From NCBI GenBank assembly GCA_029224185.1, contig CM055200.1:9750670-9814669 (forward strand): a stretch of DNA of 64,000 nucleotides, given 5' to 3'. A program made the translations under genes and the position numbers. Origin of the DNA: Karalla daura. Its lineage: Eukaryota; Chordata; Actinopteri; Chaetodontiformes; Leiognathidae. The notes below the pieces were generated by a model. The model had not been told where the DNA came from and did not search any database. It worked only from the letters and a program-made list of their open reading frames with translations. Positions 32,561-44,095 of this stretch are shown piece by piece. The number at the start of each line of letters is the position of its first letter. The stretch's first letter is position 1.

Positions 32561-33310
32561 ACTCACAGACCTGTCACAGCTTTAATTTACTGACCTCCCG
32601 TGGTTTTCTTGTTCTGTCTCTCTCCCGCCATCTCCCCACCTCCTTTTTTTTCCTCTGCTCCCGCGATAACAAAGAAATTATTGTGCTAATAGCCCTTTCT
32701 TTTTGGAGCCCGACAGAAGGTCATTTAAACACGAGTACCTGCGCTGTGGAGATTAGGCGGCTCAGCATTAACTGGCTTCATTTCAGATCATTTGAGGTCA
32801 TATCTGGCATGTCACACAGACTGTTGCCTAAACGTCCTCTCTGTTGTCCTCAACCAAGTCTATTTACTGTATGCCTTAATTGTACCCACAGCTTTAATAA
32901 GGCCCAAATGGAGGGGAAAAAAACAACTCCTTTAACAACATGCACAGGGAATTGGCCGAGACGCAGCTCAGCTCTGCTAACGGGCAGGGAATTAGGGCCA
33001 CGTAGGGGCCCTACTTTGTTAGCAGTCCTGACAGTGTTATTTGACCATCTGCTTTAATTACAGGTACTGACACACTCACTAGCTAATGCCTAAGTGTCAC
33101 CCGTGCAAAGGTGCAAATTAGTTTCCACTCGAGGAGCCGGGGTGTGCCGCAAATCAAACTAACGACATCAACTGGCCCCGAGCATCAACCACAATCAGCT
33201 AAAGTGTCCGTGCTAATCGATTTCATCAGCGCTCTCGTCCTTTTCATTCCAGGAGCCAATTAGAAGATTATTTATGGAAATACAATCTTATAAATACAGA
33301 GAGACGTGGG
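32561..33310. promoter_or_regulatory. strong candidate CNE cluster (about 750 bp)
   Basis: The longest continuous CNE-like text in the window. It includes an Onecut-type AATCGATTT (33215-33223), CCAATTAG (33256-33263) and a Hox/Cdx-type TTTATGG (33271-33277), with many ATTA cores. The 124-codon frame at 32683-33057 starts at a non-ATG codon or lacks a domain, so coding is unlikely. Confidence 0.45.
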
Positions 33311-34440
33311 AAGAGTTGTGCCTTCTCCCTTGTTCTCACATCGCGTTTTCGGGGAGAGAAATTCATGTTGCATGAGAGACGCAGCGTTACATGTGTACAC
33401 ATGTCGGCGGCAGGTCCGACTGTTGCCACCGTGGGTTGGTATTTCAAAGGCAAAGGTTTATGAAGCCTGCGGGGCAAATTAAACAGCTGCATTCCCAGCA
33501 TGCCTTGTTTTGCACCACAGTGGCAGTAAACTTAACGCGGGCCTCACGCTTGATTGAACTTCCACTTTTTAGCTTGTTCAGTTTCCTGATTCCACTTGAG
33601 CCGGAGTTACACTGAAACTGCATCCAGTCCGCCTGACGACCGTGGCCCCACAATGCACCTCTCCGCTCCGGCGGCCTCCCCTCCTCAACATCTGCAGCAG
33701 GCGAGCGCCTCTGCAGAGGCCGTGACACTTGGGGAAACCTACAGTATTACTTTTCACTTTTCACCCGCACTCACCTCTGACTGGTGGGTGTTACCGGCGT
33801 GAACTATCAACTAATCAGCTTTCTGCACATATCTGCCCCGACGTCGACGCTCTGCCTGTTATCCTCCACTCGTGTGAGTCCACGCAGCCCAGGGTAAATC
33901 AGGCCGTCATTAGCAGAGGAACAGATTGTCTTTTCTTCCACTGCCTCTGTCCCTCAGATAAACAGGCCTGAGTGCTGACACATGATCCCCTCAACTAACA
34001 CAGCCCATCCTGAGCGACGGATGGGAGGAATAGTAATCAGGCGTTCGCTCACGTGGACGACACACTATACTGCCCATAGGATGCAAACTTTAATCTACTC
34101 AGCAGGATGGAATGCGAGATGCCGTATCTGCTGCGTAAATCTCAAAAGATTATTTAATGTGTGTGAGCTGCAGTTGTCAGCACTTTAAACCAGGAAACTG
34201 TTCAAATGAAGCCCTAAATTACACGTGTGGATTAAAAAAAAAAAAAAAAAGGGTTCTGTGTGCGGCATATGTGATTGATAATCATCTGCTGTGGCCCAAC
34301 AGGATGAGAAATCAAAAAGCAGGGTGGCTCTCATTCTTGGCAAATGCTTCCTAATGGTGTGTTTTCATCCCAGCTAAATGTCTGTCTTTGTGATCTCTTC
34401 CTGCAGGAGCCTGGTGTTCTTTCAGCCGCCCAACCCAGGC
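33311..34440. other. non-coding; contains a partial ZNF143-type site
   Basis: ATTCCCAGCATGCC (33491-33504) is the right-hand part of a ZNF143 consensus, without the ACTACA part. An 18-nt A run is at about 34233-34250. Overlapping short frames have no domains. Confidence 0.35.
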
Positions 34441-34800
34441 AATAACTGTCATTAATTAGTCTGATAAATTACGTCCAAAACAATGACATGTTTAAATGGT
34501 CCAATTTAGCTCAAATCCTAAATGAGATATTACATCAAAAGCCAGCCGTTTCTCTCTTTTAGCCCGTTTAAAGAGGCGTACTGCCTTCCTGAAAGCGTTT
34601 TAAAGGTTACGATTTCCTCAGATGATAAAGCGGTACCTTTTAATGAAATTCTAATTAGTAATTTCATGGACTTTGTTACCAACCATATCTGATTAGTGCA
34701 CATTTTCACAGCCCACTTTAATTAAGCGCACTTACAGTACAGTTTCAAACATTTGCCACTTGAAGATGGAGCTTAGCGCGTCAAAAAAAAACTTACTTTG
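34441..34800. promoter_or_regulatory. strong candidate CNE with near-palindromic homeodomain site
   Basis: Three TAATTA cores at 34453-34458, 34652-34657 and 34719-34724. The middle one is the centre of a 25-bp palindrome (34643-34667) with exact 8-bp arms ATGAAATT and AATTTCAT. TTAATTAA is at 34718-34725. The block is repeat-free and AT-rich; enhancer activity is inference. Confidence 0.5.
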
Positions 34801-34854
34801 TAAACACAAATGTTGCAATTTCCTTTTAAATTAGATTAAATGGGAATAAATCTC

Positions 34855-34890
34855 TTGTGTGTGTATGTGTGTGTGTGTATGTGTTTGTGA
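34855..34890. repeat. (GT)n microsatellite, interrupted
   Basis: GT repeats broken by TATG and TTTG. Confidence 0.93.
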
Positions 34891-34998
34891 AATATCTTTT
34901 TTTTCTCTACTTCTGCAGCACATGAACATTAAAAACATGGTGATGATAAGGTTCTCATTACCTTCCATGATTTTTGGTTATTATTTAATATGATGACA

Positions 34999-35001
<3 letters not shown>

Positions 35002-35031
<30 letters not shown>
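35002..35031. repeat. (GA)n microsatellite
   Basis: Fifteen near-perfect GA units. Confidence 0.97.
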
Positions 35032-35034
<3 letters not shown>

Positions 35035-36139
35035 TTTTGGCCTGAGCTTCAGTTGCTGGGGTGCAAAAGCGTCCCCCCGTCTGATTTAAGGGTGTTGACT
35101 TGACAATGAAAAACACAGCTTTGTGTGGGAGGGGCCCTTCCAGGTCGACGCTTCAGCGTGTCTTTATTTTGAGGCAATACGCACAACATAATCACATCAG
35201 AGTTTCCAGCGAGGTTGCATGTCTCCAGTCCCATTTTGTCAAAGCCAATTACACAGCGTTAGTGTGCAGCTTGGGGACCGTTGACCAAAGAGCCCCAAGA
35301 CATAATCTGATTTCACTTTCATTCACGTCGTTTTCCACTTTGAGATCTAATCCTGGTTTCACAATACGAACCCTGACCCTGAATATCAACCGGACTGCAG
35401 TTGGTATTTAATGTTCATCACAGCTCGATGTAGCCCCTCACAGTGGAGTGCTTTTGACACAGCCTTCACCCAACCGCCCCACACTGGGCCCCAGTGGACC
35501 CTCTCAGGTCCCTAACCACACAAGTGTTTCCACGGTGGCGAAGCTGTTTCAGTCTGACTGACATCCCGGTGTTGGGGAACACAGTTGTAAAAGTGCACAG
35601 AGCGTAAGAGACCACCGTGGCCCTACCTCCCTGCCCCATCTCTGCTTTTAAACATGGAGTCCACCCTGTCAAGTCACATGCCAGAGCCGTAATTTAGGCT
35701 AATAATTACCAGACATCACCACAATGAAACATCAGTGTCTGAACTTCTTTGGACCAAACTGAATTTTAATACATTTGGAAAAGGTTGGCCGGAGGCAGCA
35801 ACCCTGCACACTGGGAAAGGCAGCACACATGTGGAAGCACTTTGGGAAGTGATAAATGATTTGAAATCCACAGCGTCCCTGAAAATGGAAATTAGGGCGA
35901 ACAGGTGTTAAATGGGAACCACTGGTGCATTTTGAACAGGGGGAAGAAACCGTCCCAGGTCTTCAGAGCCAGATGTGACGGAGCCGGGCCCGGGACGGGG
36001 AGGGCGTTGCCGAGTGGTCATGGCCCGAGGTGTGTGATGTGCGGAGGCCCCATGTGCCTGACCTCCCCGCCAAGAAATAACGGATCACTTATGTCAGCTG
36101 TTCTTGGGGAAAAGCCCTTTCTTACTCTCTCTCCCCATA
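35032..36139. other. non-coding, nothing specific seen
   Basis: Open frames (35100-35411 plus; 35466-35672 minus) have no recognisable domain. GC-rich with CpG at 35970-36025. No gene supported. Confidence 0.35.
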
Positions 36140-36620
36140 GCCACAAATAACCTGCTCCTCTTGAGGGCATAAATAGAAATATTATCAATTTGGCTTTAGC
36201 ATAACTCGCCTTATAGATAACATGTGTGAAGTCCTTTTTAGCTCTGATCTGCTGTACATGAGGTATTGGAACTGGAGAATACGATAATGGCAGCCTCAGC
36301 TCGCACATTCTCATCACCTCTGGCATTATTGCTAATTTGTATGGGTGCCGTCTTTAACATGGATAATTGCCATAAATTGGAGTTTATTCACAGTGGGTCA
36401 GGAAATGGCCAAGTATAACAGCCATCAAGCGAGGAAGACTAATTTTCCCTCTGCTCTGCCTCATTCTCTGACTGGGATTTTCAGGCCAAGGGAACTGGGC
36501 TGTAACCTAAATGCCCATGATTTCATTCACATTATTCCTGGGGTCTGTTGACCTTAGGGAGCCATTTTAAATGTGATGAGTCATTTACATTGTCAGAGAT
36601 AATGAATGAATAACAGAATG
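36140..36620. promoter_or_regulatory. strong candidate CNE with AP-1-type site
   Basis: Long complex AT-rich block without repeats. TGAGTCAT at 36577-36584 matches AP-1. Many ATTA/TAAT words occur between 36170 and 36380. The minus frame 36018-36326 has no domain. Confidence 0.45.
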
Positions 36621-36852
36621 TCCCATGTTACAGAAAATAACTCGTCGAAGGAGGAAGAACACGGGATTGTGTTTCGCTGTCGTGGCCGCGGCGAATGTTG
36701 TCTCATTTTGGTAAAACTGAGACCTGACGCCGCTGACAGTGATACGCCCGCCTCAGCACCTACGCACGTATCGCCCGGCTGTTTGGTTCACTCTCCTGGT
36801 GAGTTTCTTTTTCTTCACCACCCCCCCTCTCCCAACCCCTCCCCCACCTTCA
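36621..36852. other. non-coding, becoming C-rich
   Basis: CpG-containing (36680-36780), then C-rich from 36820. A donor-like CTGGTGAGT is at 36797-36805 without a convincing acceptor upstream. Confidence 0.3.
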
Positions 36853-36882
36853 CCCCCCCCCCCCCCCCCCCCGTTTTTTTTT
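36853..36882. repeat. poly-C (20 nt) then poly-T
   Basis: C run at 36853-36872, one G, then nine T. On the minus strand this is a 20-nt G run (quadruplex) and on the plus strand an i-motif candidate. Run length in a reference may be affected by sequencing. Confidence 0.9.
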
Positions 36883-37149
36883 CTCCCCGCTGTCAATCTC
36901 ACTCTCTCTGCTGATTTTGTGGAAACTCTCTCAGACGCGGCTGAATTGTCCACTTGTTTTAGCCGAGAAACTCTCAGATTGTTTTGCCCCAGCTGTCAAA
37001 ACAACAGGAGTCAACATTCGGCACGTCTGCAGTCTGGGGTGATGTCGATGCTCCATTATACATCGCCTGGACCTGAGAAGATCCTTGACGGCGTCAGCGT
37101 GCGGATGGACAGCTGTTGGCACCGGGTGGCACTGTGCCCAGATGGAGCC
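36883..37149. other. non-coding, nothing specific seen
   Basis: The plus frame 36739-37152 reads through the poly-C tract and is not credible as a gene. Confidence 0.35.
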
Positions 37150-38060
37150 TAATCCTGTCTATACATCAGCATAAGTTAACCGTTTCATTAACCCTGCTGC
37201 GCTAACGCTGCTGTGGGGAGGCTTTGCGGCTGCATTGTTTTGCCATGACACCACACTATGGGAGTTTAATTGGCTATTCCATTAATAACACGGGCGAACT
37301 AATTTAGTAGAACCTGTCCTCTTTAAACCGCGGGAACAAAGAGTAGGAGGGTGGAAATCAATCTCAGCTTTGTGCCTGAGCCACTGACCCGTTCATGCTT
37401 TGAAGATTGCTGCTGTTAAAAAAAAAAAGCATCTGAGAAGTTATTTAACTACAAACAGAGCCTACCTTCCCCATTCCAGCTGCATAATCAGGCATAATAA
37501 GTGACTGCAAAGGTCCACTTAATGTATTTCTAACACTGGAGACCTGCTAATCCTGTCAGGGGGAATGAAATGGAGGGGGGGCACCGTGCAGAAGCCCAGC
37601 CATGGAGCTGAGCATTTAACTCCATAACCATGCAGGCAAATGCCTGGGCGCCTTTCACACAAAAAGAGAAAGAGAGGGAGAATAAGCCCAGCTTCATATT
37701 TCAACCCAAAGTGGGGATCCATTTTTCCGCTTTAGTGGCCATCGAGGAACAGTGGGAATAACAACAACAGCAGCGGCGGCAGTAACAGCCTGTCTCGCTG
37801 GGCTGAGTCCTCATAAACCTGTGCCATTATCACTCCCTTTATGGGCCTTTAAATAGAGAGCCCTTCAGATCGGCCATGTGTGCACGCTGCGGTGAGCATC
37901 AGCTCCCTCGCCTCTCTGCTGTGTGTTACAAGACGTTTAATGCTTTTTATGGAGCTGACGTTTTGTTACTAATGATTTCTAGATGCAGTCCCCTCCCCCC
38001 GCCCACCCCACCTTTTTGTATTAATTACATTTAATTACCTACCTGATGCTCAGCGCAACC
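37150..38060. promoter_or_regulatory. candidate CNE cluster
   Basis: TTTAATTGG (37265-37273) and ATTAAT (37281-37286) lie in a complex block; a short (CAG/CGG)-like trinucleotide tract is at 37757-37785, and TTAATTACATTTAATTACC-type text is at 38021-38039. No gene supported. Confidence 0.4.
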
Positions 38061-38712
38061 GGTTTTAACGTACGTTAAACGGCCTAATGTTGTTGAACAG
38101 TCAGGAGATTGTGGTGCCTCTGGACACGGACGCCCGGCGAATAATGGAAGCACAAAACAGGAGGAAAACAAACAAAAGAGTCCCAAATCAACAAACACGC
38201 TGAGACCCATCAGATACAGCGTTTTCCCCAGCTCTGTTTGTCAAAACACCTTTTATGCTAGTCTTTGAAATTCAGGGGCCCCATTAACAGTTCAAGCATA
38301 TAATCACATCTCCGTAATGAGGTATTAATTAAGCGAGGGGCATCTATTGGCCCGCTAAACAGCCTCATAAACAACTGACAGGAGATTTGTGATTTTTGAC
38401 TCCCTGACACCATTAAGCAAATCAATATTGGGTTTTGCAGACATGCTCTCCGGCTGGCTCTCTCTCTGGTCTTTGCCAATCAGCTCTGTGGAATACTAAT
38501 GAGGGAATTAACTGCCTCATATTCCGCATGTGTCCCATCAAACAGATCCTTATCGAGTGAGTCTCATTTGCATGGAAGAAGACTCTGCTTTGTAGGTAAA
38601 GATTTCACAATATGTCACTCATTATGCCAGCGCAGCCCGCCCCAACTCAATCTCCCATCCTTCCCACTTGTCTCTTATTTTCTGTCAGACTCTTGAGCAC
38701 CCCCCATGACCA
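38061..38712. promoter_or_regulatory. candidate CNE at 38260-38600
   Basis: Complex text including TATTAATTAAGCG near 38322-38334 and CTCATTTGCATGG with an octamer-type ATTTGCAT near 38565-38572. No coding frame of interest. Confidence 0.4.
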
Positions 38713-38745
38713 CCACACACATACACACAAACACACACACGCACT
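38713..38745. repeat. (CA)n imperfect
   Basis: CA repeats with TACA and AACA interruptions. Confidence 0.9.
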
Positions 38746-39539
38746 CAACATTAGCAGGACCTGCTCAGTCCCCTCGCTCTGCAGTGATGTAACACAATAA
38801 ACAGAGTGATGTTTTTCAAGTGGGGTGTTTATCCTCACTCCGTCTCCTTCCACCACGCCCACAGCCATCGCACCATCACAGCCGCCCAGTCTGTTTGTTG
38901 TCGCCTGTCGCTATGTTCCCCTTCGAGTGCCGCCCTAATCTTGTTTGATGAACGTTGCACTTAGTGTGTTTAATGATGTTTGCCATTCAAATTGCAAAGT
39001 GAAGTCGTCCGAACCTTCCTCTTTCCGTCGAGTGTTACGCAAACTTAAATAGTGTCATGTGCAGCGCGAGGCTAAGGTGCTAGGCTAGGTGCCAGCAGCA
39101 CTAAGGAATGGCATTTTTATGAGCTCCCTTTTGTTTTGTTTGTGTCATGCATGTCCAGGAAAGACATCTGTACACACCTGTACTATTCACACCCTGATTT
39201 TACAGCTATTCCAATCTGGATAGTTGTGGTGTGGACTTTGTTTTGGTAACACAGCAACTGTGATGCTAGCTTGGCTAGGCTAACAGGGACTGTATTGTTA
39301 TATGTATTTTTTTTTACACTTTTAGGAGGAAAAGCACATTTGTTGGTTCTCTTGTCTGTTTTTCTATTCTTCAAAAATAGCACATTGAAATTCAATTAAA
39401 CTATTTTGCCACAGCTTTGACTCAATTTCATTACAATTTCAGTATTTTTTTTAATCAGTGAGCCTTGAGAAAGGCCACTTTTTTTACCTCTGATACTTTG
39501 TTCTATCAGAGAAGAAAAAGCAATAAGGGGAATGAAATT
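38746..39539. other. non-coding, nothing specific seen
   Basis: T runs near 39308-39316. No gene supported. Confidence 0.35.
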
Positions 39540-40100
39540 GTGCTGTATGTCAATAATTCACACCTGCGCTTCTTCACCTGGGTCAAGATGTCCGGGAGCC
39601 TTTTGTCGTTCCTGTTGTGACGCATATAATTCTGCGTGACTCGACACTCACATTTTCATCACGCCATAATCAAATTTGTCAGACAGAGTTGGAGCTGCAT
39701 TCATCCCCCATTTACTTGCAGTATTACATTCCCTAAGTTTAGGTTTCAGCAGGTGAACCCAGACGGACCGAGCATCTAATTTAATCTATTTTGGGAGCGC
39801 TCGCCACACTGCTCACCCCGGGAAAATGAGTGACAGGGGATGGCCTGTTGTCTTTGTGCTGCGTGTGTGGCCGCGGGGCGGCGAGTTAATGCAGGAGATT
39901 GACTCTTAATTGCAGTGGGGAACGCTCATCTTTTCTCATTAATGAGACGGAGCCAGAGCCTGGAGATTTTCTCATCACACAAATACTCTCCTCCACAGGC
40001 CAGGTTAAGTGCTGTTTAGATTATTGGCTTCCTTGCATATGATTTTCCCCTTCTTTTTTTTCCTGGCGCTTTACATCTCAGAAAGTGAATACAAGCAAAA
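39540..40100. promoter_or_regulatory. candidate CNE
   Basis: Complex repeat-free text with ATAATCAAATTTG, CATCTAATTTAATC and TTAATGAGACGG-like words. No coding frame of interest. Confidence 0.4.
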
Positions 40101-40138
40101 GATAAGATGGGAGTAAAGCACCAGGTAAGGGAAGACAG

Positions 40139-40174
<36 letters not shown>
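40139..40174. repeat. (GT)n microsatellite
   Basis: Near-perfect GT repeat of about 35 bp. Confidence 0.97.
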
Positions 40175-40178
<4 letters not shown>

Positions 40179-40470
40179 CAAGGTCGAGAGGGCGTGGGTG
40201 GTGGGCTTGGGGTCTCTGAAGTGAGGCAGTCACATGTGGGATACAACTCCAGGAGTGGCAGGGCTGGGAGGGTGGAAGGGGAGGGGGGAGCAGAGAAACC
40301 TCTTCATGCAGCCTAACAAGGCAGATGAGGAGGCCATTTAAGGGATCACATTTCATTTGCATTTTGTCCAGCCTCCAGATCAAGAGACAGTCATAATTTG
40401 AAGGCTGCACCAATAGAAAGTGAGTGTTTCCTGATGGATGCAGATGTTGTGGCTGAGGCAGAGCAGAGGA
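40175..40470. other. non-coding; G-rich at 40191-40295
   Basis: GGGTGGTGGG and GGAGGGGGGAG-type text on the plus strand. No gene supported. Confidence 0.4.
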
Positions 40471-40510
40471 CTGTCTGTCTGTCTGTCCGTCCGTCTGTCT
40501 GTCTGTCTGC
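40471..40510. repeat. (CTGT)n tetranucleotide repeat
   Basis: CTGT units with a CCGT variant in the middle; explains the Ser-Val/Cys-Leu and Asp-Arg-Gln frames across it. Confidence 0.97.
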
Positions 40511-41160
40511 TGCTCTGCGCGTCTGGAGGTGGGGGGTTAACCTCCGCCTGAAGAACGACCACGGGCTCCCCATGATGCATAACCGTGAGGGATTAGAGAG
40601 CACAAAGCAGCAGACTGTTTGGTGGAGCACTAAAATGTGCTCCTCTGGGGCTCATTGAAAAATGATTGCCGATTAAGTGTTTGAAGTCTGCCAAAGACGA
40701 GTGCACGTTTTTAGTGGGTTGACGATGAAACTCTATCTTTCCTGCTTATGCAGGCAATTTTCCCTCTCTTTTTCCACTAACTGTACCATGATGTGTGTTC
40801 TCTTGTCGCGCCTGGAGTTGAGGTTGCCAAACTCATTTCACCTCCTGGACCCCAGCTTGACTGGAAGCCAGACAACCAAAAGTGATAAGAGTGAATTAAG
40901 CTGTTACTCTCCAGCGGGAATGTTATTATACTGCCAGAGAGAGGCATTGATTTCCTTATGAGAACAACAGGTGAGCTTGTAGAAAATAGCTTGGAGTCCA
41001 CCTAAATGGCAGGTAATACCGAGTCCATGGAGATAAAATTATGTTTATGTAAATAAAGAGGAGGATGCTCAATAACTCACACCTGATAAACCGGGTCATG
41101 TCCTAATGCTATATTTAAAGCACCGTGGTAGTCAGGATTCCCATTTTAGCAACAACTGGG
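40511..41160. promoter_or_regulatory. weak candidate CNE (40840-41130)
   Basis: Moderately complex text; CAGGTGAGC at 40968-40976. No gene supported; frames 40677-40961 (plus) and 40777-41001 (minus) have no domains. Confidence 0.3.
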
Positions 41161-41200
41161 TGTGCAAAAAAAAAAAAAGAAAAAGAAAGAAAAAAGTCAT
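41161..41200. repeat. A-rich tract with (AAAG)n
   Basis: A run followed by GAAAAAGAAAGA-type text. Confidence 0.9.
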
Positions 41201-42650
41201 TTTTAGCAGCATTTGTGTTCCTTAGTATTTACTTCAGCGTTTAAGTCTGGGGACGGAGTAATGAGGTAAAGCTCTGAGTCGGCAGTGATGCCGGGGTCAG
41301 TCAGAGTCACCAGGCTGAGGCATATGGCTCCTTTGATTAATTGAGCCCCTAAGAAGACTAATACTCTGAAGTGGACTGGAGGAAATAATTTGTGCAAGAG
41401 ACAATGTCGAGAGTGATGACAAACGTAGCTTAGCGTTTCCCTGGTTGCACCTCAATTCCCCGAGATGTCAGCTTTGAAACTGCGGAACTCCTCAATATGT
41501 TATCATGTTACACTCATTTGTTTTCATTATGGCATCAAAGAGGATCTGGTCATGCAGCGGCCATTTTCTGCTGTATAGAGGCCTAGAGAACAAATGTGAC
41601 TCTGGAGTCACTTTGAGGTTATACAAACAATGTGGAATCCGCAGTTTAATAAAGACTCACATTCTTATGTTACTACCTAAAGGGAGCACCGGCCACTGGA
41701 TTTGGGAGTAAAAAAAAAAAAAAAGTCCTGCTTCCCTCTGAACGAATAGTTTAGCCATCATTCACATCCTATCATGTAAAGTCATAAACTAGACTTGAAA
41801 AGCTGTGTTTTGGAGGAACTGGTGTCGGTAAACAACAGCAGAGTTTTGTCCGGGCGCTGTAAAAGGAGCCGAGCCGGGTATGTTAAGTAGCCTCACAGAG
41901 AAGCTGGAGGGCGAGGGGTGAAGGGAGAAGCTGGCCCCAGCGGACAGGTGGAGGTAAGCTGAGAGCCATACCACCCAAGGGGAGGATGAACTTGAGACGT
42001 GTCCCTCACCGTCCTGTGAAGGTGGAGGTCAGCAGACAGCGCTGATCGGCCAAGATGCCCCAGTCGGCAGGAAGGAGCGGACCCTTCTTCCCTCAGATGA
42101 AATGAAGCCCCCGGCCGGCCAGGTCAGTCACAATTAGGACTCATAAAATATAATCAAAACCTCAAAAGCTGGGCCGCCAGACTCGGGTGGTCAGGACAGA
42201 ACAGAGCACAGCTTTGTCCCGCGGGGAAGTTTTGCTCATGCGTGAAACAGACACACCTTGTTCCAATGGCCGAGATGTTTCTCTCAATCAACTTGTGAAA
42301 CCTTAAAAGTCTGCGCCCACAGCTGCTCCACAGAGCGGGAATTGATTAGCTCCAGGAAACTGTGACTCTCGAGGTTTTCTTTAAGTGTCACAACCCCTGC
42401 GCAGACCCTCCTCCACAATATATGTGGGCTTTCATGCTAATCTTCCTAAGACATCGGAATACGCCGATAACCGTCTGTAGGCCCAGAGGTTGTTTGTTTT
42501 CCACCGGCATCTCTATCTCAGGCAGATTTATTGTTTGGTTTTGAAATCTGGTAATTAAGGCAGCTGCAAATTTGTATTTCTGCTGTCTGAGGCCTCGGGC
42601 CAGGATTAACAGCGTTTAGCATTGTAGAGTACCCCACCCCCCGTAAATAG
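41201..42650. other. non-coding, no gene supported
   Basis: About 1.4 kb of mixed sequence. A 15-nt A run is at about 41710-41724. CpG-containing patches at 41850-41880 and 42105-42120 are too short to call. Confidence 0.35.
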
Positions 42651-42725
42651 GGTAGATAAAAAAAAAAAAAAACAACATGATGAGTTTCCGTTGTGATGAC
42701 AAACACAGGAAAAAAAAAAAAAACA
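42651..42725. repeat. two poly-A tracts
   Basis: A runs at about 42658-42672 and 42710-42723, 38 bp apart, on the plus strand. No retroposed body is recognised. Confidence 0.85.
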
Positions 42726-43189
42726 CATTCAGTGGCATGTTTATGTAATTGTTCAAAAATGAGTCAGCCATTAATTGATCGTTCACACATAGTGAAAAGA
42801 AAAGCGCCGCAGCCTGCGATGCCGGCTGCAGATTAAGTTCCCCGGGCTCTGCTGACTGACACGTACACATACGGCATCACACGATTATAAAAATCTACAG
42901 CTGTGGAAATGTTTAATAAGTGATATTTATGTTCCTTGCACTTCAAAGCTCTGGGCTGAAATAAATCACATATTCCTAAGTGAAACAATTACAGCTACAC
43001 CCGCGTTTGGATCGCACTGTTTGACACCGAGGTGACGCACAATGCCAAAAGGTATTTGGAATAGCCGCTGCTTTTTGACACTCATTACCCCGACATTACA
43101 AGAACACGTCAAGCATGAACATATTCCCCATTTCTGCAGTACAACTCGAACAAAGAGTTACATTATAGCCCAGGAATCCTAAGACGCTC
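42726..43189. other. non-coding, nothing specific seen
   Basis: AT-rich with no repeat. No gene supported. Confidence 0.35.
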
Positions 43190-43345
43190 GCTGGGCCGTA
43201 TTCTCCCGAGGCCGCGCCCGCGGGTGACATCTCGGCGCGCTGGCTTATTACACCTGCCCGTCAAACGGCGGCTCGCTCGGCCTCTTGCGCAACAACAAAC
43301 ACGCTCGAAGCCGCCGCTGCCAACGAGCCGCCCCGCAGACCTGCT
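43190..43345. promoter_or_regulatory. CpG-rich patch
   Basis: GCGCCCGCGGG, CTCGGCGCGCTGG and AGCCGCCGCTGCC-type text, with a CpG density well above the surroundings. No exon or promoter can be defined. Confidence 0.4.
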
Positions 43346-43949
43346 CTCCGAGAGGAAGTTTTGGGTTTGAAAGCAGATCGAGGCGATAAGCGAGATTGAG
43401 CAGGTTGTACGTCATTTTAAATGACTCATCATCTGAATCGTCCTGACGTTCTGATATCCACACTGATAATATCTGCTACAAATTATAGGCTTTGAAAAGA
43501 TCAACTCTACAGGTTCACTGATGTGACAGTTAAAAGATTTTGCCGGGAGATTATGAAGCCTCAGCTATGCGTACGCCTCAACCTCAGTTTACAGAAGGTC
43601 ATAATTTACCCCCCACCTTTTTTCTTTTTTTTTCATTTTGAGACAATGTTCCCGGGCTATAAGTAGTAAACTATGTACTGCGTTTGCCTGGAGTGTCGCT
43701 GTAAATTTTAGTGTGACACGAGGAAAAAACAGAACATTTTACAATCTTTACAACATTTGTTTTTCTCCTTGTCTGTGTCACAGGATTTGACGGGTATAAA
43801 ACTGACTGAGAGTCTCTCACTTTAGTGTTTTTACTGCAATCGAGTAAATAAAAAAAAAACCCTGTGGGTAAACTCACTAAATGGCTGCTATCAATTGCAT
43901 ATTTATTTTAGCTTTTGTTGCGACAGAGATATTATATCCACAGCTTCTT
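43346..43949. other. non-coding, nothing specific seen
   Basis: T-rich at 43617-43636, A run at 43849-43859. No gene supported. Confidence 0.35.
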
Positions 43950-44095
43950 GTTGCTGTAAGAGTGAGGGTTACACAGTTTGTTCAAGAGCTCTTCAGTCAT
44001 TGTCACCTGAAGGCCTCTCCAAAGTGGGGCTCAAACTGACGACCCCTAAGCTCGCGATCTCAGCCAAAAACTGCTCAGTGAGTTATGCTTTCCAT
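43950..44095 (-). mobile_element. tRNA-derived SINE relic, minus strand
   Basis: On the minus strand an A-box-like TAACTCACTGAG (plus 44074-44085) is followed about 50 nt later by GTTTGAGCCCC (plus 44026-44036), which equals a B box GTTCGAGCCCC after one CpG-type C-to-T change. Downstream text contains CTCTTGAACAAACTGTGTAA, which resembles the CTTGAGCAAGGCACTTAACCCC body common in fish SINEs. Internal promoter logic is established for tRNA-derived SINEs; the family is not identified. Confidence 0.5.

Noticed and set aside
42090..42130. Acceptor CCCTCAG and donor GTCAGT around 26 nt
   Set aside because: Contains a TGA in the ATG frame, out-of-frame length, weak donor.
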